Of a stretch of 64,000 nucleotides of DNA, positions 28,441-38,096 are shown one piece after another; the first letter of the stretch is position 1; every line of letters begins with the position of its first letter. Source of the DNA: CAVUWL01 sp963787415. Lineage in GTDB: Bacteria; Actinomycetota; Thermoleophilia; Solirubrobacterales; 70-9. Below the pieces are notes generated by a model that saw only the letters and a list, made by a program, of their open reading frames with translations, was not told the origin of the DNA and searched no databases. Location: NCBI GenBank assembly GCA_963787415.1, contig CAWBCO010000007.1, positions 422,565 to 486,564 of the forward strand, given 5' to 3'. Both the position numbers and the translations under genes were made by a program.

Positions 28441-29913
28441 ATGAGCGCAAACTCGACAGCCGAACGCAGGCGCTGGCTGGCGCTCTACGTGCTGTGTGCG
28501 GGGATGCTGATGATCGTCTTAGACGCAACCATCGTCAACGTTGCGCTGCCCTCGATTCAGGACAGCCTCGGTTTCTCACAGAACAATCTGGCCTGGGTTG
28601 TAAATGCCTATCTGATCCCCTTCGGCGGTCTCCTCCTGCTCGCCGGTCGGATCGGCGATCTGATCGGGCAGCGGCGCATCTTTCTGATCGGGTTGGCGAT
28701 CTTTACCGCCGCTTCTCTGACCTGCGCCCTCTCCCAGAGCCAGGCCATGCTAATCGCCGCCCGCTTCGTCCAGGGCGTCGGCGGAGCCCTGGCCTCCGCG
28801 GTGATCTTGGGGATGATCGTGACGATGTTTCCCGAGCGCCGGGAGCAGGCAAAGGCGATCGGTGTCTATGGATTCGTCGCCTCCGCCGGCGGCTCGATCG
28901 GGTTGCTTGCGGGTGGCGCCCTGACCCAGGCGATCAGCTGGCACTGGATCTTTTTGATCAACCTTCCGATCGGCGTGGTGACGGCCTTCGGCGCGACCCG
29001 CCTGGTTGAGGCACGCGAGGGAATCGGCCTCGGAGGGGGAGCAGACATTCCTGGCGCGGCCCTGATCACCGCGGCCCTGATCACCGCGGCCCTGATGCTC
29101 GGGGTCAACGAACACGGTTGGGGATCGATCCAGACCCTGGGGCTCGGGGCGATCTCGATTTGTTTGCTCAGCGCTTTCGTTGTGCGGCAGGCGCGGATCA
29201 GCAACCCGCTGATGCCGCTCCGCCTTTTCCGATCGCGCGATGTTGCTGGGGCCAACGTAATTCAGGCGCTACTGGTTGCCGGAATGTTCGGGATGTTCTT
29301 CCTCGGGGCCCTCTACCTGCAGCGAGTCCTCGGCTATGACTCACTCGAGGTCGGCTTCGCATTTCTTCCGGCGACGATCCTGATGGGGACGATGTCGCTC
29401 GGGTTCTCTGAACGGCTGATCATGCGCTTCGGCCCTCGGATGACGCTGATCCCTGGAGTGATCGCGATCGGCGTCGGTCTGCTGCTCTTTGCCCGCACTC
29501 CGCTTGCCGCCAACTACCTGACCGATCTGTTGCCGCCAATGCTGTTGATTGGCGTCGGGGTGGGGACCGCCTTTCCGGCGCTGATGACCCTCGCGATGTC
29601 GGGGGCGACCCCCAGCGATTCGGGCCTCGCCTCGGGACTGGTGAATACCAGCATGCAGGTGGGTGGGGCGATCGGGCTGGCGGTGCTGGCGACCCTCGCC
29701 ACCCAGCACAGCAACGCGCTGCTGAAGGCGGGGACCTCGCAGGCCGCCGCCCTCAATGCCGGTTACCACCTCGCTTACCTGGTCGGAGCGGGGCTGGTCG
29801 CGGTCGCGGTCTGCATCGCGATCGGCGTCTTGCGCTCGGGCGCTGGTCGCCGGAGCGCCCGAATCGCTCCCCGAGCCCGCCTACCCGGAGGCTGGATGAT
29901 GCCCGCGGCGTAA
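28441..29913 (+). CDS. MFS drug exporter, DHA2 family (EmrB/QacA-like)
   Basis: This proton-driven exporter has about 14 helices. Signature motifs are LDATIVNVALPSIQDSLGF in the first helix, LAGRIGDLIGQRRIFLIG (motif A) and RFVQGVGGALASAVILGM (motif C region). A helix carries the duplicated nonamer LITAALITAAL. The start has a strong AAGGAGG 8 nt upstream. The substrate is unknown. It is followed after 11 bp by the tlpA-like gene, but that gene has its own -10. Confidence 0.92.
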   Translation: MSANSTAERRRWLALYVLCAGMLMIVLDATIVNVALPSIQDSLGFSQNNLAWVVNAYLIPFGGLLLLAGRIGDLIGQRRIFLIGLAIFTAASLTCALSQSQAMLIAARFVQGVGGALASAVILGMIVTMFPERREQAKAIGVYGFVASAGGSIGLLAGGALTQAISWHWIFLINLPIGVVTAFGATRLVEAREGIGLGGGADIPGAALITAALITAALMLGVNEHGWGSIQTLGLGAISICLLSAFVVRQARISNPLMPLRLFRSRDVAGANVIQALLVAGMFGMFFLGALYLQRVLGYDSLEVGFAFLPATILMGTMSLGFSERLIMRFGPRMTLIPGVIAIGVGLLLFARTPLAANYLTDLLPPMLLIGVGVGTAFPALMTLAMSGATPSDSGLASGLVNTSMQVGGAIGLAVLATLATQHSNALLKAGTSQAAALNAGYHLAYLVGAGLVAVAVCIAIGVLRSGAGRRSARIAPRARLPGGWMMPAA

Positions 29914-29916
29914 GCT
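29911..29916 (+). promoter_or_regulatory. -10-like TAAGCT before tlpA-like gene
   Basis: Eight nt before GTG 29925; its first three bases are the stop codon of the MFS gene. Confidence 0.45.
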
Positions 29917-29924
29917 CTGCTGTC

Positions 29925-30422
29925 GTGCGGCGCACCATTCTTCCCGCCCTCGCCGTGCTCTCGGTGGTCGGCTTGATCGTCTTTGAGGTGCTCAGCGCCA
30001 GCCCAAGCAAGGAGGCAAAACCGGCACCACCGCTACCGTCCGCCGTGTTGCAGCCGCCGAGGGCGACCCTCGCTGCGCTGCGCGGAAAACCCGCGCTGGT
30101 CAACTTTTGGGCGAGCTGGTGTGGTCCCTGTCGAGAGGAGGCTCCTGAACTCGAGCGCTTCGATCGTTCTCTGCACGGTGCCGCGCGCCTGGTCGGGATT
30201 GATTACACGGACCGAGAGGACGCGGCACGCTCCTACCTGCGCCGCTACCGGTGGACCTTTTCGGTACTCAGCGATCCGAACGGAATCTCCGCCGCCCGCT
30301 ACGGGTTAATCGGCCTGCCGACTACGGTGATCATTAACGCCAGCGGCCGGATCGTCCAGACCCTGCGTGGACCCCAAACGGTCGCCAGCCTACGCGGCGC
30401 GCTCAATCAGCTCAGTGGCTGA
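29925..30422 (+). CDS. TlpA/ResA-like thiol-disulfide oxidoreductase
   Basis: This is a membrane-tethered thioredoxin-fold protein outside the cytoplasm. The N-terminal helix (residues 5-21) precedes a thioredoxin domain with the active site FWASWCGPCREEAP (Cys66, Cys69) and the cis-Pro in GLPTTVIINASG. It probably reduces or exchanges disulfides in exported proteins or haem-delivery factors. The GTG start is 8 nt after TAAGCT (29911-29916), which overlaps the stop of the MFS gene. Confidence 0.9.
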   Translation: MRRTILPALAVLSVVGLIVFEVLSASPSKEAKPAPPLPSAVLQPPRATLAALRGKPALVNFWASWCGPCREEAPELERFDRSLHGAARLVGIDYTDREDAARSYLRRYRWTFSVLSDPNGISAARYGLIGLPTTVIINASGRIVQTLRGPQTVASLRGALNQLSG

Positions 30423-30448
30423 AAGTGCTGCAAGGGATCAGCTCACGC

Positions 30449-31267
30449 TCAGTCCCCGGCGACGTCGCGCCGTAAAAAGACAAGCCCCGCCACGGCAAGG
30501 GCGGGCAGTGCATAGAGGGCGCATACCCAGGCCGCGCGGGTGATCGGCAGCCAGTCGACCGGGGTGCGGAGCAGGCCCTGCCAGGCGTTGTACTGCGTGC
30601 TCAGCAGGTAGGGCCTGAGGCCTTCGAGGCCAGGAAGAATGCCGATCAGTTGCACCAGGAGTGAGAACATCAGAGTCCCGACGATCGCCGCGCCGCTATT
30701 GCGAAAGAGGGTGGAAAGCAGCAGCCCTATACAGGCGATCGTGGCGATCGGGATCAGATAGACGAGCAGGCTTGCACCCACCAGACCGAGTCCACTGAGC
30801 GCCGATATCCGAGCTCCGGAGAGGCTGATCAGCGGGTTGAACCCCGACGCCATGATTCCGGCGATCAGCGCGACAGAGCCGGTCACCACGATCGCCGCGG
30901 TCGCGTAGCTGAGAGTCGCCAGGGTCTTGCCGGCGAAGATCTGGTGGCGCTCGACCGAGCGGGTGAGGATTGTCTTCAGCGTGTCGTTGCGATCCTCGGC
31001 GGCGACAATGTCCCCTGCGACAAGGGCTGTGATCAGCGGAAACATCCAGACGGACCCAAACAGCAAAAGGACCAGTGGGATCGCGAGGCCGGTATCGTGA
31101 ACGTAGCGTCCGAAGGCGACATCGTTTGGGCCTCCGCCCCGGGTGATGAGGGCGAGAACAAAGAGGATCGGCACCACCGCGGCGGCGCCCAGTCCGAGGT
31201 AGGTGCGCTTTTGGGAGCGCAGCTTTCGCAGCTCCCAGCGATAGACCGTGAGTATCCCCGGCTTCAC
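30449..31267 (-). CDS. ABC-2 type transporter permease
   Basis: This is a six-helix permease of the ABC-2 type: the N-terminal YRWELRKLRSQKRTYLGLGA, then a long loop with AAEDRNDTLKTILTRSVERH, typical of the NatB/YhaP-like group. It pairs with the ATPase encoded just upstream, overlapping by 4 bp. A multidrug or lipid/bacteriocin exporter is possible; the substrate is unknown. Confidence 0.88.
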   Translation of the reverse strand: MKPGILTVYRWELRKLRSQKRTYLGLGAAAVVPILFVLALITRGGGPNDVAFGRYVHDTGLAIPLVLLLFGSVWMFPLITALVAGDIVAAEDRNDTLKTILTRSVERHQIFAGKTLATLSYATAAIVVTGSVALIAGIMASGFNPLISLSGARISALSGLGLVGASLLVYLIPIATIACIGLLLSTLFRNSGAAIVGTLMFSLLVQLIGILPGLEGLRPYLLSTQYNAWQGLLRTPVDWLPITRAAWVCALYALPALAVAGLVFLRRDVAGD

Positions 31268-32226
31268 GCCACCTCCCCAGCGATCGCCGCTGCCGGCCCT
31301 GTTTCCTCGGCCTCCTGACCCTCCGTGAGCTGGAAGAAGAGGTCCTCGAGCGTCGCATGCCGGGGACTCAGCTCGAGTACAAGGGCGCCGGACTCGACCA
31401 GGGCGAGCGAGAGGGCGGCGACGACGGCCTCGCTCCCGGCCTTAAAGCGCAGTCCCCCCGCTGAGTCGCTCTCGAGATTCACAATCCCAGCTTGGGCGGC
31501 GCCGACGCGCCGCGCCTTCTGATCGTCGGTGGTGCGTAGCCGGTAGCTGCCCCCCGCCTGCCGGCGTAGCTCCGCCAGGGACCCTTGGTAGGCGACCCTT
31601 CCTCGGCGCACGATCGCGACCCGATTGCAGAGTTCCTCGACCTCGGCGAGAAGATGACTGGAGAGCAAGACCGTGATCCCTCTGCTCGAGAGCTCGCGGA
31701 TCAGGTTGCGCATATCCCGCATTCCGCCGGGATCGAGTCCGGTCGCCGGCTCATCGAGCAAAAGCAGCTTCGGGTCGCGCAGCAGCGCGGCGGCGAGTCC
31801 CAGGCGCTGGCGCATGCCATGGGAGTAACCACCGACCTTGTCCTTGGACCGATCGCTCAGCCCGACGGTTCCCAGCACCTCCTGGATCCGCGCCTTCGCC
31901 CGGTCGCCGTCAAGGGCGGCGAGCAACTCGAGATTCGTCTGACCGCTCAAATAGGGATAGAAGGAGGGCGCTTCGACGAATCCCGAGACTCCGTCGAGGG
32001 CGGCGACGCTTTCCTGCGGATCGCGGCCAAATAATCGCACCGAGCCGGAGCTGGGACGGATCAGGCCGAGCATCATTCGCAGCGATGTGGTCTTGCCCGC
32101 TCCGTTGGGACCGAGGTATCCGAAGACGTCGCCGGTCTGCACCGTGAGGTCGACGCTGTCGACCGCGATCAGCTCGCCGTAGCGCTTGATCAGTTTGCGA
32201 ACCTCGATTGGCGCCGCAGCCGGCAC
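31264..32226 (-). CDS. ABC transporter ATP-binding protein
   Basis: This ATPase subunit has Walker A GPNGAGKTT near residue 40, signature YSHGMRQRLGLAAAL, Walker B LLLLDEPATGLD and the H-loop in LLSSHLLAEVEEL. A C-terminal extension with ARHATLEDLFFQLT-like sequence (here PRHATLEDLFFQLTEG) is typical of the drug-resistance/NatA type. It overlaps the permease start by 4 bp and begins 3 bp after the LolA-like gene, so the three genes form an operon. Confidence 0.93.
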   Translation of the reverse strand: MPAAAPIEVRKLIKRYGELIAVDSVDLTVQTGDVFGYLGPNGAGKTTSLRMMLGLIRPSSGSVRLFGRDPQESVAALDGVSGFVEAPSFYPYLSGQTNLELLAALDGDRAKARIQEVLGTVGLSDRSKDKVGGYSHGMRQRLGLAAALLRDPKLLLLDEPATGLDPGGMRDMRNLIRELSSRGITVLLSSHLLAEVEELCNRVAIVRRGRVAYQGSLAELRRQAGGSYRLRTTDDQKARRVGAAQAGIVNLESDSAGGLRFKAGSEAVVAALSLALVESGALVLELSPRHATLEDLFFQLTEGQEAEETGPAAAIAGEVA

Positions 32227-32229
32227 CCC

Positions 32230-33375
32230 TCAAAGACCCCGCGCGGCCGCCTCGGCCGTCGCCGGGGAGACGGAACCAGCTAGGACGTAGTCGACGCCAC
32301 CGCGGCTGAAGCGAAGGACCGTTCCGAGCGCGGTTTCGAGCTCTTCGGCGCTCGCTCCGTCAATCGAAATCGTCGGTAGGCTGAGTCCCCCAGGCGCTGT
32401 GGAGGCGGGCTGCCCCGCCCCTGGGGCGGAGGGAGACTCGAAAACGGCCACGCCGCTGAGCCCGTGCCCGTAGGTGATCAGGGCCCCGGTCTTGCCTTTG
32501 ATCTGGACTTTGCGCACTTGCGCGAGCGGCATTTCGTCTAGCGATGCCGGCGCGTTGAGTTTGAAGGCGAGCTCTGCTTCGAGGGAAGAGGTTGCGCTCG
32601 GGGGACTTGAGACCGGTTGGGCGGAGCTCTCACCTGGCGGTGAGAGGTTGACCACCTTGGTGCCCGGCGGAGCTGAAATCGCAAACACCGAGGAGGGCAC
32701 CGCTTCGTAGGCTATTTCGGTTGCTTCCAGCGACAGCACCGGCGAGCTGTCTCCCTTTGCGTAGAGCGCCGCGCGGAGTGGGATGCCGTGAGCGGCGTCC
32801 CAGGCCAGCGATACGCCCCCGATCAGGCCGCCGTCGCTCTTCGGTTCGATCTGCACGGTGTATGTCGGTTGCCCCGCCACGTCGGAGGGTGTGGCACCGC
32901 TCAGGGCCGTCCGTTGGCCGAGGTGAGCCAGCGCCTGTTCGATTTGTTCCAGCGACGGCGGTTGGTGAGCGCTACCGCTGCCCGCACCGCCGCCAGCGCC
33001 AGGAAGTTCGCCCCGGTAGGCGATTTCCGCGCTGCCGTCATAGATTTCAAAGCGCCCTTCATCGATCAGCACCTGGCTGTCCCCGCCGCCACCTTCAGAC
33101 TGCAGTTCGAGGCGAAGCTTGCCTTCAGGCGACGCCCACAGACGACCCGACGCTCCGCTCAGAAGCGGGTCGGAGCCTTCGATGCTCGAGGCGTTGACCA
33201 GATGGTTTGTGAATTGAACCCTGGCGCTGATCCCAGGCACGCTTTGTGCGGAGAGAGCTTCGTGGACCGCGACCGGCAATGATTTTGGGGGCGGCTTGGG
33301 CCCGGCCCCAGAGGTCGCCATTGCAACGGCGGTCGTGGCGACCGCGATGATCGCAACGGCGGCACATAGGGTCAA
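32230..33375 (-). CDS. Exported LolA-like/DUF2092-type protein
   Basis: This is a secreted or membrane-anchored protein with a hydrophobic N-terminus (AAVAIIAVATTAVAMA). The body resembles the LolA/LppX-like half-barrel used to carry lipids, with GRLWASPEGKLRLELQSEGG and VLIDEGRFEIYDG-type strands. A role as lipoprotein or lipid carrier for the adjacent ABC transporter is an inference. The first standard start in frame is TTG 33375, which leaves the signal peptide without a basic n-region. In-frame codons upstream encode RFLRRISTRRL behind AAGGAG and an ATC codon at 33409-33411; see findings. Confidence 0.75.
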   Translation of the reverse strand: MTLCAAVAIIAVATTAVAMATSGAGPKPPPKSLPVAVHEALSAQSVPGISARVQFTNHLVNASSIEGSDPLLSGASGRLWASPEGKLRLELQSEGGGGDSQVLIDEGRFEIYDGSAEIAYRGELPGAGGGAGSGSAHQPPSLEQIEQALAHLGQRTALSGATPSDVAGQPTYTVQIEPKSDGGLIGGVSLAWDAAHGIPLRAALYAKGDSSPVLSLEATEIAYEAVPSSVFAISAPPGTKVVNLSPPGESSAQPVSSPPSATSSLEAELAFKLNAPASLDEMPLAQVRKVQIKGKTGALITYGHGLSGVAVFESPSAPGAGQPASTAPGGLSLPTISIDGASAEELETALGTVLRFSRGGVDYVLAGSVSPATAEAAARGL

Positions 33376-33645
33376 AAGCCTGCGGGTGGAGATGCGGCGG
33401 AGAAATCTGATGGCTTGCTCCTTGACGGAAATTCAGCGCTCTGCGCTCAGCGACCGTCTTTGAAGATACTCCGGGCCACAACCCGACCGATGCGGGAGGA
33501 AGCCGGCTCGCCGTTTGGCACGGCGTTGCTCTGGAAGGCAATCGCTCCGTTTGCTGGGATCTGGGTGGGCGGCGCCGAGCATTTGATCGGTGCTGGGGAT
33601 CGATCCAGGCCGCGGCCCCTTGGGAACGTAGTGTTCGCCGCCGCA

Positions 33646-35628
33646 ATGGACAAACCCGAGGCCTCCGACGAGCAGCCCTTCAGCCCCGCCGACGCGCCCC
33701 CGGAGGGGAAGGAGCACCAAAACCCGGCGCGCCGCCGACGCCATCAGGCCGGCATCGCGATCCTCACCTTGGGGGCCCTTGGCGTCGTCTTCGGCGATAT
33801 CGGAACGAGCCCGCTCTATGCACTGCAGACAGTTTTTTCCGCCGATCATCAAGCCGTCAAGCCCAACCAGGCTGATGTCTACGGGGTGATCTCACTAGTT
33901 TTTTGGTCGATAACCCTGATCGTCTCGGTTGAGTTCGTGCTCTTCATCATGCGCGCCGACAACGATGGCGAGGGAGGGATCCTCGCCTTGATCGCTTTGG
34001 TTGAGAGCGTGACCATGCGCCGCGCGCGGCTCAAGGTCGTGCTGATCGCGCTCGGGATGTTTGGGGTCGCTCTCTTTTATGGCGACGGGATGATCACCCC
34101 GGCGATCTCGGTCCTCTCGGCGGTGGAAGGGGTCAAGGTCGCGGTGCCCGGCCTGGCCTCATTGGTAATCCCGATCACAATCGCGGTGCTCGCCGCGCTG
34201 TTTGCGATCCAGCGCTTTGGTACCCATGCTGTGGGCCGACTCTTTGGACCGGTGATGTTGATCTGGTTCGTTGTCATCGCCGCTGCCGGTCTGGGTCAGC
34301 TCGTTGGTCATGCGGCGATCTTGAAGGCGCTGCTGCCCAGCTATGGCTTCGCCTTCTTTGCGGCGCATCCGGGTGTCTCGTTTATCGCGCTCGGCGCGAT
34401 TGTCCTCACGATTACCGGCGCCGAGGCCCTTTATGCCGACATGGGTCACTTTGGTCGCCCGCCGATCAGCCGCGCATGGTTCTTCGTTGTCTTCCCGGCC
34501 CTCACACTCAACTACATGGGTCAGGGCTCGCTGATACTCGGCAATCCGGCCTCGATCCACAACCCATTTCTGCTTCTCTTTCCGAGTTGGAGCCAGATCC
34601 CGACCGTGCTTTTGGCAACGGTAGCCACGGTGATCGCTTCTCAAGCGGTGATCTCCGGCGCTTTCTCCGTTACCCGCCAGGCGGTCCAACTCGGCTTCCT
34701 TCCCCGTCTCTCGATCCGACATACCTCAGCTGAGGAGATCGGCCAGGTCTATGCGCCCGCGGTCAACTGGGCTCTGTTTGCCGCCGTCATCGTCCTCGTC
34801 ATCGGCTTCGGTTCATCGACCAAGCTCGCTTCGGCCTATGGCATCGCGGTGACCGGCACGATCACCGTGGACACCATCTTGTTTTTGGTCGTCGCTCAAA
34901 AGCTCTGGCACAAACCCGCCTGGGCCGTCCTGGCCGGCGGGGCAATCTTCTTCACGGTTGATCTCGCCTTCCTCTCAGCGAACTTCACCAAGATCGAGCA
35001 CGGCGGTTGGTTTCCGCTCTCGGTGGGGATCGCGGTGTTCGCGATCCTCAGCACCTGGAAGAGGGGCAGCGAGACGGTTGGCTCCGCCAGGGTGAAGGAG
35101 GAAGGTCCACTGCAGGAGTTCGTCGATGAGCTGCATGCGATGAACCCGCCGGTTAAACGAATTCCAGGCACGGCCGTCTATCTGAACGCGGGTCGGGAAA
35201 CGACGCCGCTGGCGCTGCGGGCAAGTCTCGAGCACCTCCACGCTCTTCGAGAGGCCGTGGTGATCATCTCCATCGAGACGACGAGATCTCCCTACGTTCC
35301 GGAGTCAGAGCGCTTGGAGATCGACGACCTGGGCTTTGAGGATGACGGCATCAGCCACATAACGGCGCGGTTCGGCTTCCAGGACACACCCGATGTTCCC
35401 CAGGTGCTGCGACTTGCCGCAGCGGCCGGCCTGGAGACCGAGATCGACACTGAGGGGGCCACTTATCTTCTTTCACAGATTTCGATTGTGCCGACCGCGG
35501 CCCCAGGCATGAGGCGCTGGAGAAGGCGACTCTTCGTTGCGATGTCTCGAAATGCGGCGAGCCCGACCGAGTACTTCCTTCTGCCTCACGAGCGGACCGT
35601 GACGATCGGATCTCAGATCGATCTCTAG
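33646..35628 (+). CDS. kup: Kup-type potassium transporter
   Basis: This K+/H+ symporter of the KUP/HAK family has TLGALGVVFGDIGTSPLYAL at the start of the first helix, YGDGMITPAISVLSAVEG, ALYADMGHFGRPPISRAWF and a cytoplasmic C-terminal domain ending near the window's intergenic region. I choose ATG 33646 (660 aa), which gives the usual N-terminus; the frame is open from 33415. TAGTGT at 33629-33634 could be its -10. It is divergent from the LolA-like operon. Confidence 0.93.
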   Translation: MDKPEASDEQPFSPADAPPEGKEHQNPARRRRHQAGIAILTLGALGVVFGDIGTSPLYALQTVFSADHQAVKPNQADVYGVISLVFWSITLIVSVEFVLFIMRADNDGEGGILALIALVESVTMRRARLKVVLIALGMFGVALFYGDGMITPAISVLSAVEGVKVAVPGLASLVIPITIAVLAALFAIQRFGTHAVGRLFGPVMLIWFVVIAAAGLGQLVGHAAILKALLPSYGFAFFAAHPGVSFIALGAIVLTITGAEALYADMGHFGRPPISRAWFFVVFPALTLNYMGQGSLILGNPASIHNPFLLLFPSWSQIPTVLLATVATVIASQAVISGAFSVTRQAVQLGFLPRLSIRHTSAEEIGQVYAPAVNWALFAAVIVLVIGFGSSTKLASAYGIAVTGTITVDTILFLVVAQKLWHKPAWAVLAGGAIFFTVDLAFLSANFTKIEHGGWFPLSVGIAVFAILSTWKRGSETVGSARVKEEGPLQEFVDELHAMNPPVKRIPGTAVYLNAGRETTPLALRASLEHLHALREAVVIISIETTRSPYVPESERLEIDDLGFEDDGISHITARFGFQDTPDVPQVLRLAAAAGLETEIDTEGATYLLSQISIVPTAAPGMRRWRRRLFVAMSRNAASPTEYFLLPHERTVTIGSQIDL

Positions 35629-35861
35629 CCCGAACGGCAGCCAGGGTCGGGAGCAATGGCGGGGCACGCCGCGGGGTCGATTGGCGTGTCTAGAAGCAGC
35701 GCTTGGGTTGAGCGGGTCTTACCCGCGGCCGAAGCACGACTGGGTGGTGTGTTCACTTGCATGATCACGCCCTGAGCACTCTGGTGGCGGGAGAGCTCGC
35801 AGTTTACGGCGACTTGCGCGCTGAAAGAACCATTTGACTGAAGGCTCTTAATGTTGGGGAG

Positions 35862-36645
35862 ATGCGATTGTCTGGTGTGATTGCTGCAACCGCCGGATGC
35901 ATAGCGATCAGTCCTGTGGCCAACGCGAGCCCGCCCCCTCGCCGTGATTTCTGCCCCGGTTGGGGACGCCATATCGGTCAGCTTCATTGGGCTCGCTTCG
36001 AGCCCGTCAACCGACATGTCAGTCCGAACGTTTATGACAACGATCCCGCCAACGTTCAGCCGGGAGCCGCTTTGCCTCCTGGCTGCGTCAGCGAATGCGC
36101 CACCGCGACCACCGACAGCTCCTATCCCTAGGTTTGGAATAACGATCTAGTGGATGAAAGTTTCGGCGTGACATCCCGGATCCATCTCGACCAGCTGTCA
36201 CCCGACCGATATCAGCTCAACTCTCTTGAAGTACCAAACAGCCTGGCTCGTGAACCCTGGGATTCCAAGGGACAGATGTGACCAGCTTCTCGTCGAAGTC
36301 CGAACTCGCACTCGACCAGTCAACCAATGCTCAGGACGTGACCTCCATCAGTTACCTGGCGCCGGTCAACTCGCTCGACGTCTCCAACTCCAATACTCAC
36401 GGCGTCATTGACCCGACCAATCCCGTCCTCGGTGCCAACTACCGGGTAGTCGCTGAGCTCGACTCTCTGGGCAGTTAGCTTCACCGAGACGAACGCTTAT
36501 AGCGGCAACAACGGTCGAGCGGCAATCCTCAACAACGAACCAGGTGCCGACGTTCTCTACACGGCGGGTAGTGCGGCAATGGCGCAAATCCTCAGCCTGA
36601 TGGCGCGATTCTCTCCGGCGAAGCAGTCGAGTAATTTGCGCTGAG
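35862..36645 (+). pseudogene. Decayed secreted protein, relic A
   Basis: The N-terminus looks like a signal peptide (MRLSGVIAATAGCIAISPVA). Coding sense continues in pieces: VYDNDPANVQPGAALPPGC, a TAG stop at 36129-36131, then in the same frame VWNNDLVDESFGVTSRIHLD to a TGA near 36280, then TSFSSKSELALDQSTNAQD in the next frame to a TAG near 36478, then SFTETNAYSGNNGRAAILNN in another frame. The pieces read as one protein interrupted by one nonsense codon and at least two frameshifts, and the C-terminus is missing. It resembles large secreted beta-propeller-like proteins of this lineage; that match is from memory. Confidence 0.75.
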
Positions 36646-36696
36646 CCGATCGCAACCTAGCGCCGGCTCATGCCCGAGGTCTCTCGCAGGTGGGCA

Positions 36697-36721
36697 GGAG
36701 CACGGCGTGCCGCCGTGCTCC
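36697..36721 (-). terminator. Strong hairpin after second uppP gene
   Basis: A perfect 10-bp stem GGAGCACGGC/GCCGTGCTCC with a 5-nt loop lies 15 bp beyond the uppP stop. It sits between converging genes and has only a short A/T flank, so it may terminate from either side. Confidence 0.6.
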
Positions 36722-36735
36722 CCAAAAGGTCAAAG

Positions 36736-37650
36736 TCAGGTCTGCGTGTAGATGACCATTGCCCCACCGAATACGACGCAATAGATGGCGAAGGGTATGA
36801 GGGTCCTGGTTTTGAAATAGCGGACCAGGAATCGAACCGAGACGAGGGCGGCGAGCGCGGCCGAGAGGCAGGCGACCAGAGCCTGACCGCGAACTCCGGC
36901 GCCCAGCGGCCCGGTCAGATCCGGAAGCTTGAACAAACCGGCGGCGAGGATGATCGGGGTTGCGAGAAGGAAGGCAAACCGAGCTGAATCTTCGTGGTCG
37001 AGGCCACGGGCCAGACCCGCGCCCATGGTCACCCCCTCGCGGCTGATGCCGGCGACCAAGGCGGTCGACTGGGCGACGCCAATCATTGCGGCCTCCCGAT
37101 AGTCCAGGGTGTCAAGTTCGCGGCTGCCGTCGAGCTTGGCTCCCTCTCGCTCTGCCAACTTGCGGACCTCGGCGCGGCGGCGAAAGGCCTCGGCGGCGAA
37201 CAGAACCCCCCCGTTAATCATCAGGAAGACCGCCGCGACGGTCGGCTTGGCGGTCAGGGTGCGAAGCGGGTGCTCGAAAATCAAGCCGAGGATGGCGGCG
37301 GGGATGCTGGCGACGACGATCAGCCAAGCGAGGCGCTCGGTCGGCGTCTCGATCCGGCGCTTGCCCAGGGTATGAAAGAAGGCTGAAACTATCTGTACCC
37401 AGTCGTGCCGGTAATAGATCAGTAAGCCCAAGGCGCTTCCCACATGAAGCATGACCACGAGCGCTAGCCAGTAGGACTCCGATTCAGATTGGGCCTGGAC
37501 CAACCCATGCCAGCCAAAGAGGGTTGGAAAGAGCACGGTATGTCCAAGGCTTGAGATTGGAAACAGCTCCGTGACGCCCTGCAGGAGGCCGAGGATGATT
37601 GCCTGCAGGTAGCTCAGGGTGGAGACCAGGGGAAGGGCGAAGTGTGCCAA
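36736..37650 (-). CDS. uppP: Undecaprenyl-diphosphatase-like protein, divergent second copy
   Basis: This is a second BacA/UppP-family membrane phosphatase. Motifs are GLLQGVTELFPISSLGHTV and AGISREGVTMGAGLARG, a variant of the usual PGxSRSG, and a long loop near residues 150-180. It represents the divergent subfamily; substrate preference may differ. TTG 37650 is the only reasonable start, supported by TAAGCT (37660-37665 complement) 9 nt upstream. Its neighbours are two decayed secreted genes. Confidence 0.88.
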   Translation of the reverse strand: MAHFALPLVSTLSYLQAIILGLLQGVTELFPISSLGHTVLFPTLFGWHGLVQAQSESESYWLALVVMLHVGSALGLLIYYRHDWVQIVSAFFHTLGKRRIETPTERLAWLIVVASIPAAILGLIFEHPLRTLTAKPTVAAVFLMINGGVLFAAEAFRRRAEVRKLAEREGAKLDGSRELDTLDYREAAMIGVAQSTALVAGISREGVTMGAGLARGLDHEDSARFAFLLATPIILAAGLFKLPDLTGPLGAGVRGQALVACLSAALAALVSVRFLVRYFKTRTLIPFAIYCVVFGGAMVIYTQT

Positions 37651-38096
37651 GGCGGCGAAAGCTTATGCGTTGGAGCCAAAATCTTGAGCAGCGCTCATCC
37701 TTGACTCCCATGCAGGGCGCTCAACCTCTCTGCAATCAGACCAGGAAAGGCAGAGGGGAATCCCGCTTAGACATGCAATTTGGCAAGTGAAGCCAACTCT
37801 AAATTGAGACCGATCGAGTAGATCGAATCAAGTTGCGCGGGGAGGCGGGCACCGGAGCGAGTGCCAGGCCGGTGCCGTGCAGCAGCGAGGCATAATCTGG
37901 AGCACCCTCCTCCCGGGGTTAGCCCGACATGCACAATCGAGCCGCTCGCTCGTGAAGGCTGCCATCCTCGTCTCACCAGGGAGCATCCAAGCAAGCATCT
38001 CCCAAGCAAGTTGAAACCGGAGAGGCGGACCTGCCGGAGGCTCGATACTTTGTGGTCCGGTTTCGATCAGATGCTCAACGCCACGGCGACGCCGGT
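37651..38096. other. Intergenic region, no gene seen
   Basis: About 450 bp without a supported gene, apart from the -10-like element of uppP at 37660-37665. Short frames here lack family resemblance. Confidence 0.5.
37660..37665 (-). promoter_or_regulatory. -10-like TAAGCT before second uppP
   Basis: Nine nt before TTG 37650 on the complement. Confidence 0.45.
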
